DNA of 64,000 nucleotides. Source: Flavitalea plasmicola (GTDB taxonomy: Bacteria; Bacteroidota; Bacteroidia; Chitinophagales; Chitinophagaceae). A program made the translations under genes and the position numbers. Within the stretch, counting starts at the first letter, position 1, and the number at the start of each line of letters is the position of its first letter. Where the stretch lies: assembly GCF_030546645.1 (NCBI RefSeq), contig NZ_JAUOTO010000006.1:620001-684000 (forward strand), in the 5' to 3' direction. The notes beneath the pieces were generated by a model, which worked only from the letters and a program-made list of their open reading frames with translations, had not been told where the DNA came from and ran no database searches. This document shows, one piece after another, positions 44,013 to 55,891 of the stretch.

Positions 44013-44645
44013 ATGAAAAAACATTTTTATCTGCTGGCCGCCGGCCTCTTCACTGTATGCATTGCCAACGCACAAATTAAGAAAGGAGATATTTTGCTGG
44101 GAGGAAATGTCAATTTCAACACGTCGAACGTAAAGCCTGACAGTTATGCCAGCGATCAAACTTTCTTCGCCATCTCCCCTTCCATTGCTAAGGCTGTTAA
44201 GGACGACCTCATCGTAGGCCTGACCCTTTCCTATGCACATACCAGAACTAAGGGTGGCACTCCTTCCACTATTTCCACCATCGACAGCTATGGACTGGGC
44301 GTTTTTGTGCGCAGGTATAAGAGCCTGGGCGCCAACTTTGCCCTCTTTGCGGAAGGCAACCTGTCCGGAGCCTATCAGCAGAATAATAGCTATCCGGACG
44401 GCGCACCGAAGCCCCCTGCGAACAAAGGCTATTCCATCAATGCCGGATTCTATCCGGGCATCGCGTATTTCATCAGCCGGCATGTGCAGGTGGAGACCGG
44501 TATGCAGAACTTGTTTTATGCCCAATACGGACATTCCAAATTGGGAGATGGTGCTGACAATGTGAAATCAAATTCTTTTAGTCTCGGTACCGGTCTTAAT
44601 AAGACCCTCGACAATTTCGTCGTCGGCATCAAATGGATCATCTAA
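44013..44645 (+). CDS. Outer-membrane beta-barrel protein
   Basis: 210 aa. Signal peptide (MKKHFYLLAAGLFTVCIANAQ), then alternating amphipathic strands separated by polar loops (GDILLGGNVNFNTSNV, DDLIVGLTLSYAHTRTKGG, SYGLGVFVRRYKSL, NFALFAEGNLSGAYQQ, YSINAGFYPGIAYFISRHVQVETGMQNL, FSLGTGLNKTLDNFVVGIKWII). It looks like an eight-stranded OmpA/OmpX-sized barrel ending in a hydrophobic C-terminal strand. No OmpA peptidoglycan domain. Function unknown; single-gene unit with its own terminator. Confidence 0.88.
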   Translation: MKKHFYLLAAGLFTVCIANAQIKKGDILLGGNVNFNTSNVKPDSYASDQTFFAISPSIAKAVKDDLIVGLTLSYAHTRTKGGTPSTISTIDSYGLGVFVRRYKSLGANFALFAEGNLSGAYQQNNSYPDGAPKPPANKGYSINAGFYPGIAYFISRHVQVETGMQNLFYAQYGHSKLGDGADNVKSNSFSLGTGLNKTLDNFVVGIKWII

Positions 44646-44673
44646 GTCAGGCTGGACAAACGCAAAAATGTAT

Positions 44674-44706
44674 AGCAGGCGGTCCCATGACCGCCTGCTT
44701 CATTCT
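44674..44706 (+). terminator. Intrinsic terminator of the barrel gene
   Basis: 11-bp perfect stem AGCAGGCGGTC/GACCGCCTGCT with a 4-base loop, followed by a T-rich tract. Confidence 0.9.
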
Positions 44707-44742
44707 TTTATTTTGAGGAAAGTCTTGCCGATAACAGGATGT

Positions 44743-44946
44743 TTACCAGCCTTGTTTTGCTATACCAGCCTTGATGGCGGCCAGCGCTTTTTCTTCTCCG
44801 AGCAGGGTGGTCAGCTTATTGCCTTTACCATCATTCCCCTGGGCCATATAAGCACCTTTTGCAGTTTTAGTGATCACTGCATCCTGGATGGGTACATTTT
44901 TTTCTTTCGTCTTGACATTGTAGGCCGTAAGTGTTACCGTTGACAT
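44743..44946 (-). CDS. Small hypothetical protein, 67 aa
   Basis: From ATG 44946: starts MSTVTLTAYNVKTKEKNVP and ends ALAAIKAGIAKQGW. Compact, lysine-rich, no signal or membrane segment, with a Gly-rich middle (YMAQGNDGKGNKL). It reads as a genuine small protein rather than noise because strand and charge patterns are regular. I do not recognise the family. The frame is open further upstream, but those codons look non-coding. It lies downstream of gyrB by about 120 bases, facing the barrel gene. Confidence 0.65.
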   Translation of the reverse strand: MSTVTLTAYNVKTKEKNVPIQDAVITKTAKGAYMAQGNDGKGNKLTTLLGEEKALAAIKAGIAKQGW

Positions 44947-45064
44947 GATTAATTGATTTAGTGTCTGATGTTTACACGCAAGATTAGTACCAAATATTGT
45001 AATATTACGCCATTTGCCCCAGTTGACGGGAAAAAAATCATCTCCCGGGGCCGGCCGTGCTCGA

Positions 45065-47065
<2,001 letters not shown>

Positions 47066-47089
47066 TTAACAATAAATTAATAAGGCCTG

Positions 47090-47097
47090 CAAATGTA
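47090..47097 (-). promoter_or_regulatory. -7 box TACATTTG for gyrB
   Basis: Minus-strand TAnnTTTG match, about 45 bases before the gyrB ATG. Confidence 0.55.
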
Positions 47098-47347
47098 AGC
47101 AAATTAAGGGGTTTTGGACGATTTGATATCCCCATTTTAGGCTCATTTTAGGCTTTTTACTGACATTCTTCCGGTAGTCCCAACCCCACACTCCAATCAG
47201 CCGCATTCCTGTCATTTTCACCCCCTTCCGGCTCTCCTGCGTCATCGTTTTGTCAAAAGATCCATTTCTACATAACCAAACCCCCATCCTGCCTGTATTC
47301 TTCCCGGCATTGCTTAGATCGACGAACATAAATTCATAATTCTGACC

Positions 47348-47355
47348 TAAATTTG
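47348..47355 (+). promoter_or_regulatory. -7 box TAAATTTG, near-leaderless promoter of the AraC-type gene
   Basis: Exact TAnnTTTG match ending 6 bases before ATG 47362; transcripts should start almost at the start codon. Confidence 0.6.
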
Positions 47356-47361
47356 CGGCTT

Positions 47362-48303
47362 ATGTACCAGGCGCCTGATATACTGATGATGGCTTACAAG
47401 CAACCTGTCATGCAGGGACAGCTGGCATTACTGGATGAAAAAGAACGACATATACCTGGTTCGGTACAATACACCATCAAAAGGTACAACAAGCACCCCC
47501 AATGGAACCTCGACGATTTGGGCATGCTCGTCTACCACTGTAAGAAGGACGACCCCTCCCAGAATTACCTCGAACTGAGATTTTGCATAGCCGGCAACGT
47601 GTATTGCCGGAAAAATAGCGTCGAATGCAACGCCTGTAAGGTCAACGAAACTCCCGGCTGCTCGGAACGGGTCGATACTGTGGATGTCCTTAGCTTCCGC
47701 TTCCTGGCCGTCCACCTCTCGCAGTTCGGAAAACCTCGTAAGCCCGAAAGCACACTTAGCCAGGACGTCCTGGACTTTCGCCATCCTTCCTCCTTTTCGA
47801 AAATACTGTCTCTTTGTGGAAGGACCCGCCTGGTGCTGGAAGCCCTCCTGAACCATAGCTATACGGACAGCATGGAGAACATCTTCATCAATGCCCAAAG
47901 CCAGATGCTGCTGTTATATAGCCTGGAATGCATGGTCGGTGAAAAAGACGTGGAAGGATTCCAATGTAAATTCCTGGCGAATGAAGCGGACAGGGAAAAG
48001 ATCATCAGGGCCAGGGAAGTGCTCCTTCAGCACATCGGTGAACCCCTCACCATCAAGGAGCTCAGCCGCAAAGTGGCGATCAATGAATGCTATCTGAAAA
48101 AAGGTTTCAAGGAAATGTTCGGCACCACGATCTTCGACTTCTACCAGAGCCAGCGGATGGAACACGCGCGCTATCTCTTGTATGAAAAAGGATTAAGCGT
48201 CACCGAAGTATCCATCATGCTGGGTTACTCCTCCATCTCCCACTTCTCCACCGCTTTCAAGAAACATACGGGATTGAAGCCTTGTGAATTGCTGTTACAC
48301 TAA
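47362..48303 (+). CDS. AraC-family regulator with cysteine-rich N-terminal domain
   Basis: 313 aa from ATG 47362 (a TTG at 47353 lies inside the promoter box). C-terminal AraC/XylS helix-turn-helix pair (about residues 213-312; [39 protein letters not shown] and [34 protein letters not shown]). The N-terminal domain holds six cysteines, Cys60, 75, 82, 89, 92 and 100, with a C-x6-C-x2-C-x7-C core (82-100) that looks like a metal, Fe-S or redox site. It converges on hemL with a 9-base overlap, next to the heme gene cluster; control of heme synthesis by metal, redox or heme state is an attractive inference, unproven. Confidence 0.88.
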   Translation: MYQAPDILMMAYKQPVMQGQLALLDEKERHIPGSVQYTIKRYNKHPQWNLDDLGMLVYHCKKDDPSQNYLELRFCIAGNVYCRKNSVECNACKVNETPGCSERVDTVDVLSFRFLAVHLSQFGKPRKPESTLSQDVLDFRHPSSFSKILSLCGRTRLVLEALLNHSYTDSMENIFINAQSQMLLLYSLECMVGEKDVEGFQCKFLANEADREKIIRAREVLLQHIGEPLTIKELSRKVAINECYLKKGFKEMFGTTIFDFYQSQRMEHARYLLYEKGLSVTEVSIMLGYSSISHFSTAFKKHTGLKPCELLLH

Positions 48304-49581
48304 CTCTTCCAGGCTCTCCTTCACGGCATGGATCGTAGCGTCTAGGTCCTCCTTTTGCAACGCATTGTTCAGGAACCAGCTCTCAAAAGCACTGGGCGGC
48401 AAATAGACGCCCCTTTTCAGCAACGAGTGGAAAAAGGTCTTGAACCGTGCATTATTGGCTGCCGAGGCGGATGCAAAGTCCGTAACGGGGTGCTCACTGA
48501 AATGTACGCTGATCATGGACCCCATCTGATTGATCTGGTAAGGCTGTCCCCACGCGCCCAATACCTTATCCAGTCCATCCCTCAGATAAAGTGTTTTTTC
48601 CTCCAGTTCCGTATAAATAGAAGGGTTCTGCTTCAATTCCTTTAGGAGCGTATACCCTGCTATCATGGCAATGGGATTGCCGCTCAGCGTACCGGCCTGG
48701 TAGACATTACCCAACGGAGCGATGTGCTGCATGATCTCCTTTCTTCCGCCAAATGCCCCAACAGGCATGCCCCCTCCGATGACCTTTCCATAGGTCAGCA
48801 GGTCCGCACGGATCCCCAATCGCTCCTGGGCGCCTCCCGGCGCAAGCCGGAAACCCGTCATCACCTCATCCAGGATCAGCACGATGCCTTCCAGGTCGCA
48901 AATGCTCCGTAGCCCTTCCAGGAATCCCGGTCTGGGCAGGATACAGCCCATATTGCCAGCCACCGGCTCCACGATGATGGCTGCGATCTCTCCCTGGTGG
49001 GCAGCCGTGATCTTCTTCACGGCCTCCAGGTCGTTGTAAGCCGCTGTCAGGGTGTCCTGTGCCACACCCGGGGTTACGCCGGGAACAGTCTGGATGTTAA
49101 AGGTCGCCACCCCGCTGCCCGCCTTTACCAGGAAAGGGTCTGCATGCCCATGATAATGGCCTTCGAATTTTATGATCTTATTCCTGCCCGTATATCCCCT
49201 TGCCAGCCGGATGGCGCTCATACACGCCTCTGTACCGCTGCTCACCATACGGATCAGATCCACATTGGGCGCCATGCTGATGATCAGCTCCGCCATCTCC
49301 ACTTCCAGCAGGGTAGGCGCCCCATAAGAGGTGGAATATATGGCATACTCCTGAATGGCCTTTACCACAGGCTGCCAGGCATGTCCCAGGATCATCGGCC
49401 CCCACGAGGCGATGTAGTCGATGTACCGGCGTCCATCCACGTCATAGAGATAGGCACCTTCGGCCTTTTGCATGAAGATGGGAGTGCCTCCAACGCTGCG
49501 GAAGGCGCGGACAGGAGAGTTGACGCCGCCTGGAATGCTTTGCTGGGCCCTTTCAAAAAGTTGCTGGCTCTTTTCGTACAT
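48295..49581 (-). CDS. hemL: Glutamate-1-semialdehyde 2,1-aminomutase
   Basis: 428 aa PLP enzyme. Conserved start [23 protein letters not shown], the substrate-site region [22 protein letters not shown], and the PLP-Lys motif [19 protein letters not shown]. Converts glutamate-1-semialdehyde to 5-aminolevulinate, step 2 of the C5 heme route after HemA. Last gene of the minus-strand hem run, 23 bases after the YciI gene. Confidence 0.97.
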   Translation of the reverse strand: MYEKSQQLFERAQQSIPGGVNSPVRAFRSVGGTPIFMQKAEGAYLYDVDGRRYIDYIASWGPMILGHAWQPVVKAIQEYAIYSTSYGAPTLLEVEMAELIISMAPNVDLIRMVSSGTEACMSAIRLARGYTGRNKIIKFEGHYHGHADPFLVKAGSGVATFNIQTVPGVTPGVAQDTLTAAYNDLEAVKKITAAHQGEIAAIIVEPVAGNMGCILPRPGFLEGLRSICDLEGIVLILDEVMTGFRLAPGGAQERLGIRADLLTYGKVIGGGMPVGAFGGRKEIMQHIAPLGNVYQAGTLSGNPIAMIAGYTLLKELKQNPSIYTELEEKTLYLRDGLDKVLGAWGQPYQINQMGSMISVHFSEHPVTDFASASAANNARFKTFFHSLLKRGVYLPPSAFESWFLNNALQKEDLDATIHAVKESLEELV

Positions 49582-49604
49582 ATGCTTAGTTCTGTAATTA
49601 TATA

Positions 49605-49892
49605 TTAATCAATAAGATCCGCAATAGCGGCGGCTTTTTTGGTAGCCTTGAATTCAATGATCCGGTAGTCCGACAACCCATTGATATAAAATGGATCCTC
49701 TCCGATGATGGAAAGAACGGCCTCCCTCGAAGACGCCATCGCCAGGATAATGCCGCCCTTCCTGGGCACCTGGGCCCCGGCCGCAATAAATACGCCGGCA
49801 GTAAAATACTTATCCAGGAAATCCCTGTGCGCCGTCAGGAATTGATCGATCTCCGCGTTGGGAACCTTATAGGTCAATTCGATGATGAACAT
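49605..49892 (-). CDS. YciI-family protein inside the hem cluster
   Basis: 95 aa dimeric alpha-beta barrel fold protein: [39 protein letters not shown] and [41 protein letters not shown]. His23 and Asp26 in HRDFLD match the conserved His/Asp of YciI. Family members are small enzymes or binding proteins, usually of unknown substrate. It is tightly packed between hemB (5-base gap) and hemL, so it is coexpressed with heme synthesis; a link to the pathway is possible but not shown. Confidence 0.88.
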   Translation of the reverse strand: MFIIELTYKVPNAEIDQFLTAHRDFLDKYFTAGVFIAAGAQVPRKGGIILAMASSREAVLSIIGEDPFYINGLSDYRIIEFKATKKAAAIADLID

Positions 49893-49897
49893 AGCTT

Positions 49898-50875
49898 CTA
49901 AATATTTAAAAGTTTGGCCGCATCTTTCGCAAAATAGGTAGCTATTAGATCCGCGCCTGCCCGTTTGATAGAAGTTAGGGTTTCCAGGATCGCCTTTTCT
50001 TCATTTATCCAGCCCATCCTCGCGGCAGCCTTGATCATCGCATACTCCCCACTGATATTATAAGCGCTAACGGGCACCTCCACCGCATTCTTCACTTCCC
50101 GGATAATGTCCAGGTAGGGCAGGGCAGGCTTGACCATAACAATGTCGGCGCCTTCTTCCACGTCCATCTGCGCTTCTTTGACAGCTTCCAGCCTGTTGGC
50201 ATAATCCATCTGGTAGGTCTTCTTGTCCCCAAAGCCCGGCGCAGAATCCAGCGCGTCCCGAAAAGGTCCGTAGAAGCAGGATGCATATTTCGCGCTGTAA
50301 GCCATGATACCTGTTTGCGTAAAACCATTCTCTTCAAGTCCCTGGCGGATCGCGCCGATCCTTCCGTCCATCATGTCGCTGGGCGCCACGAAGTCAGCCC
50401 CAGCGTCCGCATGACTAAGGCTCATTCTGACCAATGCGGCTACCGTAGGGTCGTTGACGATCTCGCCATTTTCCACTATCCCGTCATGACCATAGGAGGA
50501 ATAAGGGTCCAGCGCAACGTCCGTCATTACCACTATCTCCGGAACGGCATCCTTAATGGCCCGAATGCTCGTTTGCATCAGTCCGTTAGGGTTCCAGGCC
50601 TCCTTACCTGTATTGTCTTTCAGCTCATCCCGGCATTTGATGAAAAGCAGCACGCTCCGGATACCCAGACCCCATAGCTCTTTCACTTCTTTCACCGTGC
50701 CATCGATGCTGCGGCGGAAATACCCGGGCATGGAGGAGATCTCATGCTGCTGCCCTTTCCCTTCGTCGATGAAAAGAGGGACGATGAAATCCTGGGGAGT
50801 GAGCAGGGTCTCCGCCACCATCGCGCGGATAGCGGCGGTCTTACGTAGAATGCGATTGCGCCTTTGCAGATACAT
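49898..50875 (-). CDS. hemB: Delta-aminolevulinic acid dehydratase (porphobilinogen synthase)
   Basis: 325 aa. N-terminal RNRILRKTAAIRAMVAET, the SHADAGADFVAPSDMMDGRIGAIR block, and active-site lysines in YSAKYASCFYGPFRDA and MVKPALPYLDI. It joins two ALA molecules to give porphobilinogen. The metal region (DVALDPYSSYGHDG) lacks the triple-Cys zinc site of E. coli and human enzymes, which suggests a Mg2+-type enzyme. Fifth step gene in the run, 27 bases after hemF. Confidence 0.96.
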   Translation of the reverse strand: MYLQRRNRILRKTAAIRAMVAETLLTPQDFIVPLFIDEGKGQQHEISSMPGYFRRSIDGTVKEVKELWGLGIRSVLLFIKCRDELKDNTGKEAWNPNGLMQTSIRAIKDAVPEIVVMTDVALDPYSSYGHDGIVENGEIVNDPTVAALVRMSLSHADAGADFVAPSDMMDGRIGAIRQGLEENGFTQTGIMAYSAKYASCFYGPFRDALDSAPGFGDKKTYQMDYANRLEAVKEAQMDVEEGADIVMVKPALPYLDIIREVKNAVEVPVSAYNISGEYAMIKAAARMGWINEEKAILETLTSIKRAGADLIATYFAKDAAKLLNI

Positions 50876-50902
50876 ATATAAATTCCTTTTTTACATTGAT
50901 CT

Positions 50903-51865
50903 TCATGCCATCCAGTCCCGCGGATGGAGACAGGCATCCAGCAGCTCGGCCTCCGGCGTTCCCGGTTGAGGCCGATAATTATATCCCCAACGGGCTCTGG
51001 GCGGCAGACTCATCAGGATGCTCTCCGTACGTCCCTGTGTCTTTAGGCCGAACAAGGTCCCGCGATCATGGACCAGGTTGAATTCCACATAACGCCCCCG
51101 CCGGATCTCCTGCCACTCTTTTTCCCTTTCACCATATGGTATGTCTTTCCTGCGCAGGACAATGGGAACATAAGCAGGCAGGAACGAATTTCCGCAGGCC
51201 TGTTGGAAAGCAAACCATCTATCAGCTTCCGCAGCATCTGCCGGACGCAGGTGATCGTAAAATACCCCGCCGATGCCGCGCATTTCATTATCGCGATGCC
51301 TGTTGACAAAATATTCGTCACACCATTTTTTGTAAAGGGGATATTTCTCATTGCCAAATGGCTCCATGGCCTCCCGCAGCACACCGTGAAAATGCCGGGC
51401 ATCTTCTTCAAAGAGATAATAAGGGGTAAGATCGGAGCCTCCTCCAAACCATCTGTCGGAGACATTGCCTTCTTCATCGTATAATTCAAAATATCGCCAG
51501 TTGGCATGGGTGGTAGGCACATAAGGGTTCAGTGGATGGATCACCAGGGAAAGTCCGCAGGCAAACCATTTGGCAGCGCTGCCGTCTCCCGGACTTCCCA
51601 GCTTCAGCTGACCCCGCATCATATCGGTGACCTCACCCCAGACCACAGAAGTATTGACACCGCCTTTCTCCAAGACATTCCCATCGGCAATAACCCTGGT
51701 TATACCGCCGCCGCCGCCCTCCCGCTCCCATTCATCCGTGGCAAAACGTGCCTTGCCGTCCAGGCCTTCAAGTGCCCCGCAAATGGTATCCTGCAGTGCA
51801 TGGATATAGCTGATCCATTTCTCGCGGAAGGCATGCGTGTCCGTCTTAAAAGGCATTGCGTCCAT
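50903..51865 (-). CDS. hemF: Oxygen-dependent coproporphyrinogen III oxidase
   Basis: 320 aa. Typical HemF blocks: GGGGGITRVIADGNVLEKGGVNTSVVWGE, HPLNPYVPTTHANWRYFEL, WFGGGSDLTPYYLFEEDARHFH, GIGGVFYDHL, and EFNLVHDRGTLFGLKTQGRTESILMSLPP. Oxidatively decarboxylates coproporphyrinogen III to protoporphyrinogen IX using O2, so heme synthesis here is geared to aerobic growth; an anaerobic hemN is not in the window. Confidence 0.97.
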   Translation of the reverse strand: MDAMPFKTDTHAFREKWISYIHALQDTICGALEGLDGKARFATDEWEREGGGGGITRVIADGNVLEKGGVNTSVVWGEVTDMMRGQLKLGSPGDGSAAKWFACGLSLVIHPLNPYVPTTHANWRYFELYDEEGNVSDRWFGGGSDLTPYYLFEEDARHFHGVLREAMEPFGNEKYPLYKKWCDEYFVNRHRDNEMRGIGGVFYDHLRPADAAEADRWFAFQQACGNSFLPAYVPIVLRRKDIPYGEREKEWQEIRRGRYVEFNLVHDRGTLFGLKTQGRTESILMSLPPRARWGYNYRPQPGTPEAELLDACLHPRDWMA

Positions 51866-51874
51866 CCTGTTGAT

Positions 51875-52909
51875 TTAAAAAGTCCGATAATTCTTCACCG
51901 CCTGGACAAAAGCCCTTGCATGATCCACCGGTATTTCCGGCAGGATGCCATGTCCCAGGTTGGCAATGTGCCGGGTGCCTGAAAAGGCAGCCATCATCGT
52001 TTTCACTTCCTGCTCGATGACAGGGATAGGCGACATCAGTTTAGCAGGGTCGAAATTTCCCTGCAGCGTCACATTCGCACCTGCCAGCTGCCTGGCCATG
52101 GCCGGGCGGATACACCAGTCAATGCCCAACCCCTGCGCGCCCGTGGCCGCCATTCCTTCCAGGGAAGAAAAGGCGCCTTTTGCAAATATGATAGTAGGGA
52201 TCACATCTTTCAGCGCCGCCACGATCTGGCGGATATAACGAAGAGAAAGGTTTTCGAAATCATCCGGACCCAGCAGCCCGCCCCAGGAGTCGAAGATTTG
52301 CACCACGTCAGCGCCCGCCTTTGCCTGCCCTTTCAGATAGGCAATGGTAGTGTCCGTGATCATCTGCAGTAGCCGGTGCGCCGTCCCGGGCTGCGTATAG
52401 CAAAATGCCTTTGCTTCATCAAAAGTCTTAGAGCCTTTCCCTTGTACCATATAGCACAGCAGCGTCCAGGGCGCGCCCGCAAAACCGATCAGGGGTACCC
52501 GGCCGTCCAGTGTCTTTTTGGTGAGTCGAAGGGCATCGAATACATAGCCAAGCGTTTCATCTACGTCGGGCAGGTGTAACCGTTGAAGATCTTTTTCCTG
52601 TTTTACCGGGTCCGGCAGGAAAGGCCCTTTGCCTTCCACCATCTGCACTTCCAGCCCCATGGCTTGCGGTACAACCAGGATGTCGGAAAAGATGATCGCG
52701 GCATCCACACCTACCTGCTCCACCGGCTGTATGGTAATCTCCGTCGCTAGCTCGGGCGTTTGACAACGTTCAAAAAAAGAATATTTTTCTTTCAGCTTCA
52801 TATAATCCGGGAGATAGCGGCCCGCTTGCCGCATCATCCAGACAGGTGTACGTTCTGTTTCCTCTCCTCTCAGCGTCCTTAATAGTAAGTCGTTCTTTAG
52901 TTGGCTCAT
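51875..52909 (-). CDS. hemE: Uroporphyrinogen decarboxylase
   Basis: 344 aa from ATG 52909 (MSQLKNDLLLRTLRGE); the longer frame overlaps hemD and is not needed. Conserved TPVWMMRQAGRYLPDY, IIFSDILVVPQAMG, and GFAGAPWTLLCYMVQGKGS motifs. Removes four acetate carboxyls from uroporphyrinogen III to yield coproporphyrinogen III. Overlaps the hemD stop by 4 bases. Confidence 0.97.
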   Translation of the reverse strand: MSQLKNDLLLRTLRGEETERTPVWMMRQAGRYLPDYMKLKEKYSFFERCQTPELATEITIQPVEQVGVDAAIIFSDILVVPQAMGLEVQMVEGKGPFLPDPVKQEKDLQRLHLPDVDETLGYVFDALRLTKKTLDGRVPLIGFAGAPWTLLCYMVQGKGSKTFDEAKAFCYTQPGTAHRLLQMITDTTIAYLKGQAKAGADVVQIFDSWGGLLGPDDFENLSLRYIRQIVAALKDVIPTIIFAKGAFSSLEGMAATGAQGLGIDWCIRPAMARQLAGANVTLQGNFDPAKLMSPIPVIEQEVKTMMAAFSGTRHIANLGHGILPEIPVDHARAFVQAVKNYRTF

Positions 52910-53649
52910 ATATTCGTTTGAAAATGCTCGATGATTTGTTGTACCAGCGCTTCTTTCACCGGGGATCCGCTGATGATCACCGGGTTCGTGCAATACCCTC
53001 GAATGGCCTGAGCCGTTGTGCTTCCAATGGCAAAAAGCGGCGTCTCGCCACCGGCAATATTGACTGAAAAAAAACTATGCACCGCGCTGGGACTGAAAAA
53101 TGCAATGCCGTCATAGGGCCTTTCCACGTAGTGCGGCGTCTGTGTCGTACGGTAGACCACCAGTTCATTGACATGTACGCCCGCTGCTGACAATTTATCA
53201 GGCAATTCATCCCTGCGCTGGTCCCCGCAAAAGAAAAAGACCTCGGCAGGGTGATGGCCAGGGGCCTCATCCGCTGGCGCTGCCCCTGAAAGAGACCGCC
53301 GCAGGACCACATCCGCCAGTTCCGCCGCAGAAGGGGCCTTCCCCGCAATCGCGTCCGCCCCGAAATGCTCATGCACTGATTGCCTTGACGCTGCACCGAT
53401 GCAAAAGATCTCCCAAGGAACCTTCGATCCAACCATTGCTGCCACAGCCTCCACCGCATTCACGCTGGTAAATACAGCCGTCAATGGCTGGTGGCTCAGT
53501 TCCCTGACCCGCCGCTGCAACCCTTCCTCCTTCACCGGTGCCGTTGAAATGAACGATTGCGTGTCAATGACGATACCACAAGCCTTCGCATGCGCCAATA
53601 GGCCGGTGTCCAGGGGGCGGGTCGATAATATATGTGCTGGTTCGCTCAT
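52906..53649 (-). CDS. hemD: Uroporphyrinogen-III synthase
   Basis: 247 aa, poorly conserved like all HemD, but two-lobed with AVFTSVNAVEAVAAMVG, EIFCIGAASRQSVHEHFG, VVYRTTQTPHYVERPYDGIAFFSPSAVHSFFSVN and LFAIGSTTAQAIRG, which are the usual landmarks. Closes and inverts ring D of hydroxymethylbilane. Position between hemC and hemE, with 4-base overlaps on both sides, confirms the call. Confidence 0.93.
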   Translation of the reverse strand: MSEPAHILSTRPLDTGLLAHAKACGIVIDTQSFISTAPVKEEGLQRRVRELSHQPLTAVFTSVNAVEAVAAMVGSKVPWEIFCIGAASRQSVHEHFGADAIAGKAPSAAELADVVLRRSLSGAAPADEAPGHHPAEVFFFCGDQRRDELPDKLSAAGVHVNELVVYRTTQTPHYVERPYDGIAFFSPSAVHSFFSVNIAGGETPLFAIGSTTAQAIRGYCTNPVIISGSPVKEALVQQIIEHFQTNI

Positions 53650-54587
53650 TTTCCGGTGGCCGGGCTTTTACCTGCCTCGCGAATACCGTCTGCAATAGCC
53701 TTCCCTCCCCTTTCCAGTAACTCTTCAGCAGCGGTCTTTCCCAAGCCCGCTGCTTTATCTACGGGAAGGATCTTTTCGATCTCCACTTTCCGGCTGCCAT
53801 CCAATGACAGGATAGAACCCCTGAAATAAAGCTCTTCATTCTCTATTTCCGCCAACGCGCTGATGGGAGTAGAACATCCTCCCAGCAGAACACGAAGGAA
53901 CTCCCTTTCCGTCTTTACGCAAAAGGCGGTAGTCACGTCGTTCAGCGGCTGGCATACATGGAAAGCCGTTTCGTCCACGGACCTGCATACCACCATAATA
54001 GCGCCTTGTGCCGGTGCAGGCAGCATCCAGTCCAACAGTACGCTGTTTTCAGGGCGCAGATGGATACGCTCCAGCCCCGCCTGGGCAAATATGGCAGCGT
54101 CCCAGCGCTCTTCCTTCAGCTTTTTCAATCGCGTGTTGACATTACCCCGGAGATTATGCACCTGGTGGTTGGGGTATTTGTGCAGCCACTGCGCCTTGCG
54201 GCGAATGCTGCTCGTAGCAATGTGAGCTATGTAATCCTTTTGCCGGAAAAGGGCCGGATCATTATTGTAGACCAGCAGGTCGTAGACGGGGCCCCTTTTC
54301 AGCACGGCAGCCTGTTGCAGCCCTTCCGGCAGCTGCGTGGGGACATCCTTCATGGAATGTACGGCTACATCGATCCGTCCGCTCAGCAAGGCGGCGTCAA
54401 GGCTGCGGGTAAACACGCCCTGGACACCCATTTCATACAGTGGTGTCTTCAGGTCGATGTCACCTTCGCTTTTAATGAACACCAGCTCTGCGGCTGTGCC
54501 TTCCCGTGCTAATAATTCCTTAACCTGGGTAGCTTGCCAGACAGCGAGTTGACTCTCTCTTGTGCCTATCCGGATCGGTGTTTGCAT
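53646..54587 (-). CDS. hemC: Porphobilinogen deaminase (hydroxymethylbilane synthase)
   Basis: 313 aa. Starts with IRIGTRESQLAVWQATQVKELL; contains HSMKDVPTQLPEGLQ, the Arg-rich SSIRRKAQWLHKYPNHQVHNLRGNVNTRL, and the cofactor Cys in LLGGCSTPISALAEI that holds the dipyrromethane. Polymerises four porphobilinogens. The gene order hemA-C-D is conserved widely. Confidence 0.97.
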   Translation of the reverse strand: MQTPIRIGTRESQLAVWQATQVKELLAREGTAAELVFIKSEGDIDLKTPLYEMGVQGVFTRSLDAALLSGRIDVAVHSMKDVPTQLPEGLQQAAVLKRGPVYDLLVYNNDPALFRQKDYIAHIATSSIRRKAQWLHKYPNHQVHNLRGNVNTRLKKLKEERWDAAIFAQAGLERIHLRPENSVLLDWMLPAPAQGAIMVVCRSVDETAFHVCQPLNDVTTAFCVKTEREFLRVLLGGCSTPISALAEIENEELYFRGSILSLDGSRKVEIEKILPVDKAAGLGKTAAEELLERGGKAIADGIREAGKSPATGK

Positions 54588-54599
54588 GCAAAATTTAGT

Positions 54600-55865
54600 T
54601 TAGCCCACAGCCTTTGCCGAAGTTGCGGTCCATTGGGGGCCTATGGCGATGTATTCGTTGATCGCCTCTATATAATGACAGCCACCTTTGTTATGCTGGC
54701 GCATTTTGGTGGCCATGCCGTTGATCACGCGTTGTATCTGCTCATCCGTATGGACAGTGGAAGGAAAAGATTCTCCCGAAAGCCGGCTGAATACTGGGCA
54801 TGAATGCAGCTCTTTCAGCTTTGTCTTCACGGCTTTCAATACGGGGACATACTTGCGCATATCATGCCACTCCAGCAGCTCATCGATGTGCTCGGCGATG
54901 ATAGCCTTTGCCTTCGGGACCTCTGCTTCCCTCTTTTGGAGCGTCTCGTCCTTCAGCTTTGACAGCTCGTCTACGTTCACCAGGGTTATACCCGGCAATT
55001 CGCCGGCAGACTTTTCTATATTGCAGGGGATGGAAAGGTCGATGAGCAGCTTGGCTCCCTTACCCTCCAGATGCGTGCGCAGCAATGTGGGCTGTTCCGC
55101 ATTCGTGGCAACCAGGATGATATCGGACTCACCGATGTATTTCGCAGCATCCTCCAAGGGAGCATAGCTAAGACCCATTTCCGAAGCCAGGCTGGCGGCC
55201 CTTTCTTCCGTACGGTTGATCAGGGTGATATTCCGGGTGCCAAGATAATCCACCATATTGCGGCATGTATTCCGGCCTATCTTGCCGACGCCGATCAGCA
55301 GGATCTTTTCGCCTTCCACACGCCCTATTCGTTCCTTTATGTATTGAATCGCGGCAAAGGAGACGGACACCGTCCCGCCGCTGAGCGCCGTCTGGTTCTT
55401 GATGGATTTTGAGGATTGCAGCACACAATTTACCAGCCTTTCCGTAAAAGCGCCGATGAACCCTCGTTCCCGGGCAAATTTCACCGCAGTCTTGATCTGA
55501 CCCACAATCTCATAATCTCCCAGGATCTGGGAATCCAGTCCGGCAGATACCTGGAAGAGATGCTCCACCGCTTCCAGGCCATTCTTAATATAAGCTATTT
55601 TCGAAAAAGTTGCAGGATCCCCGGTGGTTTGCGTACACAGCAGGTTGATCAGATGCGCAGGCTCTTCGGCAAACCCGTATATTTCTGTCCGGTTGCAGGT
55701 GGACAAAATAAAAAGCTCGTGTAAATGGTGGGCAGGCGCCAGGGTAAGTATCTTCTCATATTGTTCCGCGCTGATGGCAAACCGACCTCTGATAGCCGCA
55801 TCCGTCTTTTTATAATTGATCCCGGCTATGAAGAATTTAGAGATATCAGTCGACTTGTTGGCCAT
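54600..55865 (-). CDS. hemA: Glutamyl-tRNA reductase
   Basis: 421 aa. Catalytic Cys in FILSTCNRTEIYGFAE, His/Glu substrate region near LFQVSAGLDSQILGDYEIVGQIK, an NADPH-binding Rossmann motif LLIGVGKIGRNTC, and a C-terminal dimerisation helix. First committed step of the C5 pathway: glutamyl-tRNA to glutamate-1-semialdehyde. First gene of the minus-strand hem run; a TAATTTTG box lies just upstream. Confidence 0.96.
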   Translation of the reverse strand: MANKSTDISKFFIAGINYKKTDAAIRGRFAISAEQYEKILTLAPAHHLHELFILSTCNRTEIYGFAEEPAHLINLLCTQTTGDPATFSKIAYIKNGLEAVEHLFQVSAGLDSQILGDYEIVGQIKTAVKFARERGFIGAFTERLVNCVLQSSKSIKNQTALSGGTVSVSFAAIQYIKERIGRVEGEKILLIGVGKIGRNTCRNMVDYLGTRNITLINRTEERAASLASEMGLSYAPLEDAAKYIGESDIILVATNAEQPTLLRTHLEGKGAKLLIDLSIPCNIEKSAGELPGITLVNVDELSKLKDETLQKREAEVPKAKAIIAEHIDELLEWHDMRKYVPVLKAVKTKLKELHSCPVFSRLSGESFPSTVHTDEQIQRVINGMATKMRQHNKGGCHYIEAINEYIAIGPQWTATSAKAVG

Positions 55866-55891
55866 TACATCAGCTTGTTGAAATATGTACG

